A stretch of 46,808 nucleotides of DNA, taken from contig JAVCCR010000032.1 of assembly GCA_030765485.1 (NCBI GenBank), positions 119,481 to 166,288 on the forward strand, read 5' to 3'. The first letter of the stretch is position 1; each line of letters begins with the position of its first letter. The position numbers and the translations under genes were made by a program. Below, in pieces: positions 8,563-17,148 of the stretch. Source of the DNA: Candidatus Gygaella obscura (GTDB lineage: Bacteria; Omnitrophota; Gorgyraeia; Gygaellales; Gygaellaceae). The notes under the pieces were generated by a model. It searched no databases, was not told where the DNA came from, and saw nothing but the letters and a program-made list of their open reading frames with translations.

Positions 8563-10638
8563 ATGGACCCTTTAAAATTCCAATTACAATTTGGTCATGA
8601 AGATTTGATTATTGAAACCGGGAAGATTGCCAAGCAGGCTAATGGCGCTGTTACAGTAACTTGTGGAGGTACGATTGTTTTGGTTACTGCTTGTATGTCC
8701 AAACAGCCTAAAGAAAATTTAAATTTCTTTCCTCTGACGGTTGAGTATCAGGAAAAAACCTATGCCGCAGGTCGAATCCCCGGAGGTTTTTTTAAGCGCG
8801 AAGGAAGGCCAACCGAGGGCGAGATTCTTACTGCTCGTTTGATTGATCGTCCCATAAGACCGTTATTTCCTAAAGGTTTCAGAAATGAAGTTCAGATTAT
8901 GTCTTTAGTGCTTTCCAGCGATGGAAAGAATGATCCTGATGTTCTGGCAATTGTTGGTGCTTCAACTGCTTTAAGTATTTCCGAGATTCCTTTTAAAGGT
9001 CCCTTGGGAGCTTGCAGGGTATGTTTATTGGATGATAAATTTATACTTAACCCTACTTATGAAGAAAGAGAAAAAAGCGAGCTTGATTTAGTGGTTGCCG
9101 GATGTGGCAATGGTCCTATAATGCTTGAATCGTGCAGTAAAGAAATTTCAGAGGAAAAGTATTTTGAGGCTATAAAATTCGGTTATGAAAAACTTCATGA
9201 ACTTATTAAGTTGCAGCTGGATATAGTTGATAAATGCGGAAAAAATAAAATAGAACCGCAGTTAAAGACTATTGATGAAGGGTTATTGAATAAGATAAAG
9301 GAACTTTCTCTTAAGCGCTTAAAGGACATTATGCAGCTTCCTGATAAAGAGCAAAGAGAAGAGGCATTGGATGTTTTAGATAAAGAGATAGGAGAAAAGC
9401 TTATTTCTGAAGAGATTACCTCTCAGATGATTAAAGATAGTCTTGTTGAGCTTGAAAAACAAGAGGTAAGAAGTTATATTTTAAAAGATCAGAAAAGAAT
9501 TGATGGTAGGAGTAAAAAGGATATAAGACCGATAAGCGGAGAAGTTGGTCTTTTGCCCCGTACGCACGGTTCAGGTTTGTTTACCAGGGGTCAGACGCAG
9601 AGTCTTTCTGTTACTACCTTAGGAACCGGTGAAGATGAGCAGATGATTGAGGCTTTAGAGGGTGAAAGCTATAGGTCTTTTATGTTGCATTATAATTTTC
9701 CTCCTTTTAGTGTTGGCGAGACTAGACCCGTAAGAGGTCCGGGAAGGCGTGAAATCGGTCATGGCGCTTTAGCAGGAAAGGCTTTAAAGGCGGTTTTACC
9801 TTCTAAAGAACAGTTTCCTTATACTGTACGTGTAGTTTCTGAAATTCTTGAATCTAACGGTTCTTCCAGTATGGCTACAGTATGTGCGGCAACGTTGGCT
9901 TTGATGGATGCAGGCGTTCCGATAAAAGAACCTGTAGCAGGAATTGCTATAGGTTTGGTCAAAGAAGGCGACAACCATGTTTTATTAAATGATTTAAATG
10001 GGCTTGAAGATCATTTTGGAGATATGGATTTTAAGGTTGCGGGGACTAAAGATGGTATTACTACATTGCAGATGGATTTAAAAATTGACGGTTTAGAAAT
10101 AGATATGTTTAAAGAGGTTTTACAGCTTGCCAGGGAATCAAGGTTTTTGATTTTGGAAAAAATTAAAGCTATAATTCCGCAGTCACGTAAGGAACTGTCT
10201 GTTTTTGCTCCGAGAATTGTTAATTTAAAGGTTAATCCAGATAAAATTGGAGAAGTAATTGGTCCAGGCGGCAAGACTATAAAAAAGATTATTGCTCAAA
10301 CTGGCGTTACGATTGATATTGAAGATGATGGCAATGTTTTAGTTGCATCTAGTGAAGAGTCAGCCATGAAAGAGGCAATTTCGATAATAGAGTCTCTTAC
10401 TAAGGAAGTTCAGCCTGGTGAAGTATATGATGCTGTAGTAAAAAAAGTTACCAATTTTGGTGCTTTCTGTGAGATACTTCCTGGTAAAGAAGGTTTGGTG
10501 CATGTGTCGGAATTGGCGGATCGCTATGTTAAAGATGTTGCTAGCGAAGTAAAAGTTGGTGACAAATTCAAAGTTAAGGTTATTGAGATAGATGATTTAG
10601 GCAGAATCAATCTTAGTAAGAAGCAAGCAGAACAATAA
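8563..10638 (+). CDS. pnp: Polyribonucleotide nucleotidyltransferase (PNPase)
   Basis: Phosphorolytic 3'-to-5' exoribonuclease of mRNA decay, able to run in reverse to add heteropolymeric tails. At 691 residues it matches the family. Order: first RNase PH domain (about 1-225, with PLTVEYQEKTYAAGRIPGGF), a helical linker, second RNase PH domain (about 310-545, with GSGLFTRGQTQ and GALAGKALKAVLP), a KH domain around VIGPGGKTIKKI and an S1 domain near the end (VTNFGAFCEILPGKEGLVH). No strong Shine-Dalgarno precedes its ATG, so it may depend on coupling to rpsO. Its TAA overlaps the ATG of ftsK by one base, an unusual tie between RNA decay and chromosome segregation genes. Confidence 0.97.
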   Translation: MDPLKFQLQFGHEDLIIETGKIAKQANGAVTVTCGGTIVLVTACMSKQPKENLNFFPLTVEYQEKTYAAGRIPGGFFKREGRPTEGEILTARLIDRPIRPLFPKGFRNEVQIMSLVLSSDGKNDPDVLAIVGASTALSISEIPFKGPLGACRVCLLDDKFILNPTYEEREKSELDLVVAGCGNGPIMLESCSKEISEEKYFEAIKFGYEKLHELIKLQLDIVDKCGKNKIEPQLKTIDEGLLNKIKELSLKRLKDIMQLPDKEQREEALDVLDKEIGEKLISEEITSQMIKDSLVELEKQEVRSYILKDQKRIDGRSKKDIRPISGEVGLLPRTHGSGLFTRGQTQSLSVTTLGTGEDEQMIEALEGESYRSFMLHYNFPPFSVGETRPVRGPGRREIGHGALAGKALKAVLPSKEQFPYTVRVVSEILESNGSSSMATVCAATLALMDAGVPIKEPVAGIAIGLVKEGDNHVLLNDLNGLEDHFGDMDFKVAGTKDGITTLQMDLKIDGLEIDMFKEVLQLARESRFLILEKIKAIIPQSRKELSVFAPRIVNLKVNPDKIGEVIGPGGKTIKKIIAQTGVTIDIEDDGNVLVASSEESAMKEAISIIESLTKEVQPGEVYDAVVKKVTNFGAFCEILPGKEGLVHVSELADRYVKDVASEVKVGDKFKVKVIEIDDLGRINLSKKQAEQ

Positions 10639-12812
10639 TGAAGAAGAAGTACCTTGATGAGATCAAGGCAGTAATTATTTTCTCCTTAGGTTTGTTTTTG
10701 TTATTTAGCCTCGTTTCTTACAACCCTCTTGATTTATCGTTTAATACATCAAATCCAAATAAACCCGCAAATAATCTCTGTGGTCTAGTAGGCGCCTGGA
10801 TAGGTTATGTTTTATTTTTTCTTCTTGGTTGGATTGGTTTTATCGTTCCGATAATAGTTTTTATCTGGGCAGTAAAAAAGTTTAGAAGTAATGAGACAAA
10901 TCTTTACGGCCTGCGTGTCTTAGGACTCATTGGGGTGTTCCTGACATTTAGTGCTATTCTTAGTATTACCGGTCCGGCAGCAGATGTTCTGCGTTTTAAG
11001 CGTGGTGGGTTTCTAGGAGTTATTGTAGGAGATTTTTTGCTTAAATATTTTAAAATAACAGGTAGCTATGTAGTGCTTGTTACTTTAGGGGTGTTATTTT
11101 TTGTTTTGTTTGCTGAATTTATGGTTTCCAATCTGTTAAGTAAGATTTTGAAATTGATTAAAAAGATTTTCACTAGTTTAAAAATATCTGATTTTTTAAA
11201 CATGATAAAGATTAAGAAAGATTCTATTTCTAAACAGCAAAAGACTGTTGTAAAAAAGCCTGCCTTAGAAGAAAAATCTTTAAAACAAGATAAGAAAGAG
11301 GGTATTTTCAGAAGAGATATCCAGCCGCAAATAAAGGTAAAGACTGATTTTGGGGAAAAGAAAGAACCGATTCGCGAGGCAGTTAGATCTATAATGATTG
11401 GTGATTATAAACTTCCTTCCATAGATTTACTTGAAGATGCGCCAAGCTTGAGTTCGCGTCAAATAAAAGAAGATTTGACTACGAGTGCAAAGGTATTGGA
11501 AGAGACATTAGAGGATTTTGGTATTGTTGCTAAAGTAACCAATATTGAAAAAGGTCCTGTAATAACGCGTTATGAGCTTGAACCTGCTCCTGGGGTAAAG
11601 GTGCAGAAAATCACCAGTTTATCTGATGATATTTCTTTAGCGATGAAGGCGCAGTCTGTAAGAATTGTTGCTCCTATTCCCGGGAAAGGAAGAGTGGGAG
11701 TGGAGGTGCCGAATAGTAAATCCTCATTTGTTTATTTAAAGGATGTTTTAAACAGTAAGATTTTCTTTGGTTCTTCTTCAAAGCTTGCGCTTGCATTAGG
11801 TAAAGATATAACCGGTGAACCAGTTGTGACTGCTTTAGATGATATGCCTCATTTGTTGATTGCTGGGACTACTGGTTCAGGTAAGACAGTTTGCGTAAAT
11901 TCTTTAATTATGTCGCTACTATATAAGTTAAGTCCTAACGAGTTAAAGTTTATTATGATTGATCCTAAAATGGTAGAATTGGCTTGTTATAACGGTTTGG
12001 CTCATCTTTTATGTCCTGTGATAACAGATACGAAAAAAGTTTCCGTAGCTTTGAATTGGCTGGTTTCGGAAATGGAGAATCGTTACAATCTATTAGCTAA
12101 TGCCGGAGCGCGCAATATCGATGCCTATAATAAAAAAGGCGAAAACATGCCTTATATTGTAGTTGTTATCGATGAGTTGGCAGATCTTATGATGGCAGCT
12201 GCTAATCAGATAGAAACTGCTATAACGCGTTTGGCTCAACTTTCCAGGGCAGTAGGTATACATTTGATTCTAGCTACACAGAGGCCTTCGGTTGATGTTA
12301 TCACCGGAGTCATCAAGGCTAATTTTCCAGCAAGGGTATCTTTTAAGGTTGCTTCAAAGGTTGATTCGCGTACAGTTTTAGATGCTAATGGTGCGGATAA
12401 ATTGCTCGGTAGAGGCGATATGCTATTTTTAAAACCCGGAGATGCAAAATTGATTCGGGCACAGGCAAGTTATGTTCAAGATAAAGAAATAGAACGCGTT
12501 ACAGATTTTATCCGTGGACAGGTTAAGCCTGCTTATCAGGAGGATATATTTAATGGTACTGCAGCTAAATCTTCTTTAAACAATGTTGAAAAAGACGATA
12601 TTTTCGACGAGGCTGTAAGAACCGTAATGGAAAGCAACCAGGCCTCGGTTTCTATTTTACAAAGACGTCTGCGTTTAGGATATACCAGGGCAGCTAGACT
12701 TATAGATAGCATGGAGGCTGAAGGTTTAGTAGGCGCCTATGAAGGCAGTAAGCCGCGAAAGATCTTAGTAGACAGAGAAGAATGGCTTGCTAAATATAAA
12801 CAGAACATATAA
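10638..12812 (+). CDS. ftsK: DNA translocase FtsK/SpoIIIE
   Basis: Septum-anchored DNA pump that clears the chromosome from the closing division site and in many bacteria activates XerCD at dif. The first 170 residues hold several hydrophobic segments (FSLGLFLLFSLVSY, YVLFFLLGWIGFIVPI and others), consistent with four membrane helices. A short charged linker leads to the RecA-like motor (about 290-650) with Walker A GTTGSGKTV (K416), Walker B VVVIDELADLMM and ATQRPSVDVITG. The C-terminal gamma winged helix (SILQRRLRLGYTRAARLID) should read KOPS-like DNA signals. Length 724 is ordinary for short-linker FtsK. A Xer recombinase is encoded at 26.2 kb in the same window. Confidence 0.96.
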   Translation: MKKKYLDEIKAVIIFSLGLFLLFSLVSYNPLDLSFNTSNPNKPANNLCGLVGAWIGYVLFFLLGWIGFIVPIIVFIWAVKKFRSNETNLYGLRVLGLIGVFLTFSAILSITGPAADVLRFKRGGFLGVIVGDFLLKYFKITGSYVVLVTLGVLFFVLFAEFMVSNLLSKILKLIKKIFTSLKISDFLNMIKIKKDSISKQQKTVVKKPALEEKSLKQDKKEGIFRRDIQPQIKVKTDFGEKKEPIREAVRSIMIGDYKLPSIDLLEDAPSLSSRQIKEDLTTSAKVLEETLEDFGIVAKVTNIEKGPVITRYELEPAPGVKVQKITSLSDDISLAMKAQSVRIVAPIPGKGRVGVEVPNSKSSFVYLKDVLNSKIFFGSSSKLALALGKDITGEPVVTALDDMPHLLIAGTTGSGKTVCVNSLIMSLLYKLSPNELKFIMIDPKMVELACYNGLAHLLCPVITDTKKVSVALNWLVSEMENRYNLLANAGARNIDAYNKKGENMPYIVVVIDELADLMMAAANQIETAITRLAQLSRAVGIHLILATQRPSVDVITGVIKANFPARVSFKVASKVDSRTVLDANGADKLLGRGDMLFLKPGDAKLIRAQASYVQDKEIERVTDFIRGQVKPAYQEDIFNGTAAKSSLNNVEKDDIFDEAVRTVMESNQASVSILQRRLRLGYTRAARLIDSMEAEGLVGAYEGSKPRKILVDREEWLAKYKQNI

Positions 12813-12823
12813 AGGTTAAGAAA

Positions 12824-13615
12824 ATGGCAGCAGGCAAACTTTTAAAAAACCTCAGAGAAGAAAAAGGTATTGATTTAGAGCAGATTCATAAAAAAACAAA
12901 ACTGCATTATAATATAATTAATGCTTTAGAAGAAGATAGGCTCCAGAATATAAATTCTACATACGTAAAAGGTTTTATCAAGATATATTGCCGAGCATTA
13001 GAGGTTGATGATAAAGAATACATAAAGGCTTATCAACAGAGTCTTTCTCGAGCTTCCCAGAGAGAAAAAGACAAAGAAAAAGTGGTTTTAGATCAAAAAC
13101 CAGTTGATAAGGTGAGGTTTTGTTTTAAAAAACCCTTTCGGCTTAAAAGGTTTATAACAAAGCTTTCTATTATTGTTGGTCTTTTTCTTAGTCTTTGGAT
13201 GGTTTTTTCATTTATTTCATTTTTAGGTCGTAAGATATTTTCTCGAGTTAAAAATAAACCAACTGCCGAGATAGCTGTTAGCAAAAAGAGTGTTTCTCTG
13301 CTGGTAAAAAAAACTAAAAGTAACAATTTAAGTAAGAGCGTCTATTCAAAATATCCTGTGAATATAACCTTAGATGCCAAGGGTAAAATTTGGGTTTCTG
13401 TTAAAGTTGACGGTAAAACAGTAAAGCACGGAGCATTAACTAAAGGTGCTTCAGAAACCTGGCGTGCCAAAAAAGAAATACTTTTAACGGTTAATAACGC
13501 CGGCTATGTGGATTTAGAATTTAACGGTCAAAGGTTTTCTCCTTTGGGTAAGAAGGGCCAGGCCTATAAAAATGTTAAGATTACTACATCTGGTATCTCC
13601 ATTCCCAATAAATAA
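12824..13615 (+). CDS. rodZ: RodZ-like membrane protein with N-terminal HTH
   Basis: Bitopic protein that in rod-shaped bacteria links MreB filaments to the wall-elongation machinery. Residues 1-75 form a Cro/C1-type helix-turn-helix of the RodZ class (LLKNLREEKGIDLEQIHKKT, then STYVKGFIKIYCRALEVD). A basic stretch precedes one transmembrane helix at about 115-138 (LSIIVGLFLSLWMVFSFISF). The outer part ends in the beta-rich DUF4115-like domain (ISVKVDG.-type strand, then TWRAKKEILLTVNNAG). The 263 residues fit the family. It sits 11 bases after ftsK and 6 before rimO. No MreB lies in the window, so the partner is inferred from the family. Confidence 0.85.
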   Translation: MAAGKLLKNLREEKGIDLEQIHKKTKLHYNIINALEEDRLQNINSTYVKGFIKIYCRALEVDDKEYIKAYQQSLSRASQREKDKEKVVLDQKPVDKVRFCFKKPFRLKRFITKLSIIVGLFLSLWMVFSFISFLGRKIFSRVKNKPTAEIAVSKKSVSLLVKKTKSNNLSKSVYSKYPVNITLDAKGKIWVSVKVDGKTVKHGALTKGASETWRAKKEILLTVNNAGYVDLEFNGQRFSPLGKKGQAYKNVKITTSGISIPNK

Positions 13616-13621
13616 TTTTTA

Positions 13622-14869
13622 ATGTCCAAGCGGTTTAATTTAATAAGTCTAGGCTGTCCAAGAAATCTTGTCGATTCTGAACTCGTTATTTCCCGGCTAG
13701 TTAAAAAAGGCTTTATTTTTTCAAACCTTGAATCTTCCCGAATAGTTTTAGTAAATACCTGTGCTTTTATTGATCAGGCAAAAAAAGAATCAATTGAAGC
13801 AATCCTTGATTTAGTAGAGCTTAAAAAAAATAAAAAAATAGATAAATTAATTGTTTTTGGTTGTCTTGTACAAAGATATAAACAAGAATTAGTTCATTCA
13901 TTAAAGGGCGTAGACGCCTTTTTAGGCACATTATCTATTGATGATGGACATGTCTTAAGGGGTTGTTTTCTTATGCCTTTCCACTATAGGTATGTAAAGA
14001 TATGCGAGGGCTGTAATAATAATTGCAGTTATTGTGCAATCCCCGGAATCAAAGGAAGTTTAAAAAGCCGCAGCATAAATTCTATTCTTAGAGAGGTTAA
14101 TTTTTTAGACAGAAAAGACCTTAAAGAATTAATTCTTGTAGGGCAAGATACGACTTCTTACGGCAAGGATTTAAAAAAAGGAGTTAGTCTTAGTAAATTG
14201 TTGTCGGAACTGACCAGTAAATTGAAAAATATCTCATGGATAAGGCTTCTATATCTTCATCCCGAGCATATAAATGATAATTTGATTGCTCAGATTGCGG
14301 ATAATCCTAGAATTTGCAAATATATTGATTTGCCTATACAGCATATTAATGATAAAATATTGCAAAAGATGAATAGGCGTAAATCCAGGCATGAAATTGA
14401 GAAGTTGATTGTAAAGTTACGTAAGAAAATAAAGAATGTAGTTATTAGGACTTCTTTAATCGTGGGTTTTCCTACAGAAACCGAACGGGAATTTAACGAG
14501 CTTTTTGAATTTGTCGGCAGTATGAAGTTTGAAAGATTAGGCGTGTTTACCTATTCTCAAGAAGAAGGTACGTCTGCATACAGTATGAAGAATCAAGTTG
14601 AATCTGGTATTAAAAAAGATCGTTTTAGAAGAATTATGCAGCTGCAGCAGTCAATTTCTAAGGAAAATAATAAGAAGTTGATAAATAAAAAAATTAAGGT
14701 TTTAATCGACGAGATAGAAGATTCTTTATTTATAGGAAGAACTCAGTATGATGCCCCTGATATAGACGGAAATGTTTTTATAAAAACCGATAAGAAGCTT
14801 TGTGTTGGTGATTTTATTGATTGTAAAATAATTGATTCTTATGAATACGATTTATTAGGAGCCTGTTAG
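13622..14869 (+). CDS. rimO: Ribosomal protein S12 methylthiotransferase RimO
   Basis: Radical-SAM enzyme that adds a methylthio group to the beta carbon of a conserved aspartate of ribosomal protein S12. Three N-terminal cysteines for the auxiliary cluster are visible (SLGCPRNLVDSE, VNTCAF, FGCLVQRY). The radical-SAM CxxxCxxC is C131, C135 and C138 (CNNNCSYC), followed by IPGIKGSLKSR. The C-terminus is a TRAM-type domain ending YEYDLLGA, a RimO rather than MiaB hallmark. At 415 residues it is slightly short but complete. The stop is immediately followed by the pgsA start, a common neighbour of rimO. Confidence 0.94.
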   Translation: MSKRFNLISLGCPRNLVDSELVISRLVKKGFIFSNLESSRIVLVNTCAFIDQAKKESIEAILDLVELKKNKKIDKLIVFGCLVQRYKQELVHSLKGVDAFLGTLSIDDGHVLRGCFLMPFHYRYVKICEGCNNNCSYCAIPGIKGSLKSRSINSILREVNFLDRKDLKELILVGQDTTSYGKDLKKGVSLSKLLSELTSKLKNISWIRLLYLHPEHINDNLIAQIADNPRICKYIDLPIQHINDKILQKMNRRKSRHEIEKLIVKLRKKIKNVVIRTSLIVGFPTETEREFNELFEFVGSMKFERLGVFTYSQEEGTSAYSMKNQVESGIKKDRFRRIMQLQQSISKENNKKLINKKIKVLIDEIEDSLFIGRTQYDAPDIDGNVFIKTDKKLCVGDFIDCKIIDSYEYDLLGAC

Positions 14870-15448
14870 ATGAATTTAGCTAATAAGATTACAGTTTTAA
14901 GGATAGTTTTAACTTTTGTATTCATGTTTTTTTTGTTTCTTGAAGGGTTTATCTTTAAGGTAGTTGCCTTTGTAGTTTTTTCGCTTGCTGCGGCAAGCGA
15001 TCTTATTGATGGTTGGATTGCAAAGACAAGGAATCAGATTACTGATTTCGGCAAGATTATGGATCCTATAGCCGATAAGATACTTACTCTTGCGGCTTTC
15101 TTAAGTTTTGTAGAATTGCAGCTTGTACCTGCATGGATGGTTGTGGTAATCATTTTTCGGGAGTTGATAATTACTAGTCTTAGGCTTTTTGCTTTGAGCA
15201 AGGGGAAGGTTTTAGCTGCTGTGAGAGCAGGCAAACATAAGACTGTCTCCCAGGTGGTAAGCATTTTTTTGATTCTCGGTTTCATTATTTTAAAGGAAAT
15301 TTTTAAAAATATGTGTTTCTGGAATGAATTGGGAGAAAACCTTTATTTTATTTCTATATATGTCGTAATGTTGGTGACAGTTGTATTGACTTTGATATCG
15401 GGTATTTCTTATCTTTGGAAAAACAGAAAGTTAATAATTAAACTATAA
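14870..15448 (+). CDS. pgsA: CDP-diacylglycerol-glycerol-3-phosphate 3-phosphatidyltransferase
   Basis: Inner-membrane enzyme that makes phosphatidylglycerol phosphate from CDP-diacylglycerol and glycerol 3-phosphate. The CDP-alcohol phosphatidyltransferase signature DG..A......G...D...D is present as SDLIDGWIAKTRNQ..DFGKIMDPIAD. One common signature residue, the arginine after the alanine, is lysine here. About five hydrophobic segments and 192 residues fit the PgsA family. It directly abuts rimO and overlaps pgpA by one base (TAATG), so two consecutive steps of phosphatidylglycerol synthesis are coupled. Confidence 0.92.
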   Translation: MNLANKITVLRIVLTFVFMFFLFLEGFIFKVVAFVVFSLAAASDLIDGWIAKTRNQITDFGKIMDPIADKILTLAAFLSFVELQLVPAWMVVVIIFRELIITSLRLFALSKGKVLAAVRAGKHKTVSQVVSIFLILGFIILKEIFKNMCFWNELGENLYFISIYVVMLVTVVLTLISGISYLWKNRKLIIKL

Positions 15449-15894
15449 TGAAAGTCTTGGTAAAGCTTATCACCACTTTTTTTTATATCGGTTACATCCC
15501 TTATGTCTCCGGTACAATGGGTAGTCTTGCGGGCATAGCTATATATTTTCTTGTTTATAAAAACATCATTTTATATTGGGTTGTTTTAGTCATTTTTCTT
15601 TTAGCAGGGTTTATTTTTAGCGGTATGGCTGAGAAGATATTTGGGAAGAAAGACCCTCGTTTTGTAGTTATTGACGAGGTCTGCGGAATGTTAATATGTC
15701 TTTGCGGTCTTAAGTTTGAATTAAAGCCTATAGTAGCCAGCTTTTTATTTTTTAGGCTTTTTGATGTGTTAAAACCTCCTCCAGCGAATAAATTTGAGAG
15801 TATGAGAGGCAGCTTAGGAATTATGCTTGATGATTTAATCGCCAGTTTCTACACAATAATCTGCGTTCAGATTGTTTTAAGATTGACTTCATAG
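15448..15894 (+). CDS. pgpA: Phosphatidylglycerophosphatase A
   Basis: Removes the phosphate from phosphatidylglycerol phosphate to give phosphatidylglycerol at the inner membrane, completing the step begun by PgsA. Family motifs are YIPYVSGTMGSLAG near the N-terminus, DPRFVVIDEVCGM, and FRLFDVLKPPP followed by GSLGIMLDDLIAS. Several membrane segments and 148 residues fit PgpA. Its 3' end overlaps the 3' end of thpR on the other strand by 28 bases, so there is no room for a terminator outside the coding regions. Confidence 0.92.
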   Translation: MKVLVKLITTFFYIGYIPYVSGTMGSLAGIAIYFLVYKNIILYWVVLVIFLLAGFIFSGMAEKIFGKKDPRFVVIDEVCGMLICLCGLKFELKPIVASFLFFRLFDVLKPPPANKFESMRGSLGIMLDDLIASFYTIICVQIVLRLTS

Positions 15895-16421
15895 AGTTTT
15901 TCATATATTGATCCTTGGGTGGTGAGTGTACTTTTTATTAGTGCAATTTTGTCTACATTCATTGTACAGTTTATTTTTGTTAACTTAAAAAATAATTCTT
16001 TATTTATATCTTTTGATTTATTTTTTAACCTGGCGATAGTAATATGGGTTTTAAAGGGTCGGTTATCTTTTGTATCAATAGTTTTATTGATTTTTGAACT
16101 AATTTCGCCAGCCATCGATGAAAGATGCTTTTCATTTTCGATACCCAGCCAAACAATTCTAGCAGAATTATAATTTGGAAAACATCCTATTTTAGAAATA
16201 TTTAGTTTAAACCAACTAAATTCTTTTGCGGTTGAGGAGAGGATTGATTTTATTTTTAAATATTGTTTTTCATTTATATCCCCTAAGAATTTTAAGGTGA
16301 TATGTATATTTTTAGGTTTGATTAATTTTAAGCTATTACAGGATTTCTTTAGTTCTTTCTGAATTTCTTTAATTACAGCAATTGTTTTTTTATCCAGTTC
16401 AATAGCGATAAAACTTCTCAT
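15867..16421 (-). CDS. thpR: RNA 2',3'-cyclic phosphodiesterase (2'-5' RNA ligase family)
   Basis: Member of the 2H phosphoesterase superfamily that opens 2',3'-cyclic phosphates on RNA; the bacterial enzymes were first described as 2'-5' RNA ligases. Both catalytic HxTx motifs are visible: HITLKFLG and HITIARLK. Also typical are the start MRSFIAIEL and the RIVWLGI segment. The 184 residues fit. It overlaps cinA by four bases (ATGA) and so is translationally coupled to it, and it runs into pgpA tail to tail. In many bacteria thpR follows cinA in a rimO-pgsA-cinA-thpR-recA row; here the cinA-thpR pair points the other way. Confidence 0.92.
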   Translation of the reverse strand: MRSFIAIELDKKTIAVIKEIQKELKKSCNSLKLIKPKNIHITLKFLGDINEKQYLKIKSILSSTAKEFSWFKLNISKIGCFPNYNSARIVWLGIENEKHLSSMAGEISSKINKTIDTKDNRPFKTHITIARLKNKSKDINKELFFKLTKINCTMNVDKIALIKSTLTTQGSIYEKLYEVNLKTI

Positions 16422-16897
16422 TTTTTAGATTTTATCAATAGATATAACAATTGAATGGTTTTTAAGCAGCTTTTTTTTCTTATTATTGTTCTTGTGCCTT
16501 TAAAGCTAAATTTTTTGCAGGTCAATTTGTTTTTATAGCTGATAGCAATAAAAACAGTGCCGATATCTTTTCCTGGTGTTGCGCCTGCAGGGCCGGCAAT
16601 ACCTGTTATTGCTACAGCTATATCAGTGTCAGCAATTTTTTTTGTATTTTTAGCCATAGCTAAGGCGACCTGTTCTGATACTGCGCCGTATTTTTTGATT
16701 AATAGCTTAGCGACTTTTAATAATTTTGTTTTTGATTGATTGCTGTAGGTTATAATCCCTGATTTGAAATAGCCTGAGCTTCCCGGCAGGGATGTAAGCA
16801 TTGAAGAAAGCATACCTCCTGTACAAGATTCTGATACCGAAATGGATTCCTTTTTATTTATTAATAGGTTATGGACTTTTAATATAGCAGTTTTCAT
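16418..16897 (-). CDS. pncC: CinA C-terminal domain protein, nicotinamide-nucleotide amidohydrolase (PncC)
   Basis: Deamidates nicotinamide mononucleotide to nicotinic acid mononucleotide in NAD salvage, for example after NAD-dependent ligase releases NMN. Motifs SVSESCTGGMLSSMLTSLPG, GIITYSNQSKTKLL, YGAVSEQVA and AITGIAGPAGATPGKDIGTV are those of the CinA C-terminal family. At 159 residues it is the stand-alone domain, without the N-terminal MoeA-like part of full CinA. It has its own promoter, divergent from the riboflavin operon, and no clear Shine-Dalgarno. The NAD-dependent ligase LigA is encoded about 6 kb away, a fitting source of the substrate. Confidence 0.9.
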   Translation of the reverse strand: MKTAILKVHNLLINKKESISVSESCTGGMLSSMLTSLPGSSGYFKSGIITYSNQSKTKLLKVAKLLIKKYGAVSEQVALAMAKNTKKIADTDIAVAITGIAGPAGATPGKDIGTVFIAISYKNKLTCKKFSFKGTRTIIRKKSCLKTIQLLYLLIKSKK

Positions 16898-16921
16898 TTT
16901 TACAATGCTTAATTCAACATA

Positions 16922-16950
16922 AGTATAAGCTTTTTGTATACTATTGACAA
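16922..16950 (-). promoter_or_regulatory. Promoter of pncC-thpR, divergent from ribBA
   Basis: Read on the - strand: TTGTCA (16950-16945), 17 bases, TATACT (16927-16922). Transcription would start near 16915, about 18 bases before the pncC ATG. Its -35 shares five base pairs with the -35 of the ribBA promoter on the other strand. Confidence 0.65.
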
Positions 16951-16971
16951 GGTATAATTTTGTGGTATACT
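16944..16971 (+). promoter_or_regulatory. Promoter of the riboflavin operon
   Basis: TTGACA (16944-16949), a 16-base spacer and TATACT (16966-16971). The predicted start near 16978 falls just ahead of the FMN aptamer, as expected for a riboswitch leader. Confidence 0.8.
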
Positions 16972-16981
16972 TTCTCTAGAT

Positions 16982-17098
16982 TTAATCTTCAGGGCAAGGT
17001 GAAATTCCTGACCGGCGGTTAAAGCCCGCAAGTCTTTTAAAAAGACAGATCTGGTAGATTCCAGAGCCGATAGTAAAGTCTAGATGGAAGAAGATTAA
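16982..17098 (+). ncRNA. FMN riboswitch (RFN element) aptamer
   Basis: The conserved FMN aptamer is directly readable: CTTCAGGGCAAGGTGAAATT, CCTGACCGGCGGT, AAAGCCCGCAAGTC and the closing GATGGAAGAAGAT. Helix P1 is a perfect 9-bp pairing of TTAATCTTC (16982-16990) with GAAGATTAA (17090-17098). The element lies between the ribBA promoter and an intrinsic terminator, so FMN should stop transcription of the riboflavin genes. Confidence 0.96.
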
Positions 17099-17107
17099 TG
17101 CTTTATG

Positions 17108-17135
17108 CCCGAAGGTTGTCTTCGGGATTTTTTTT
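17108..17135 (+). terminator. Riboswitch-controlled intrinsic terminator
   Basis: CCCGAAG (17108-17114), loop GTTGT, CTTCGGG (17120-17126), A, then eight Ts. The 5' arm with one extra base (GCCCGAAG, 17107-17114) can instead pair with CTTC-A-GGGC (16987-16995) in the aptamer, giving an antiterminator that competes with P1. Confidence 0.9.
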
Positions 17136-17148
17136 AATTAAAAAAACA

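Noticed and set aside
15919-16173. Plus-strand 84-residue hydrophobic ORF
   Set aside because: It lies wholly antisense to thpR, whose HxTx motifs are intact.
16557-16739. Plus-strand 60-residue ORF
   Set aside because: Antisense shadow of the pncC active-site region.
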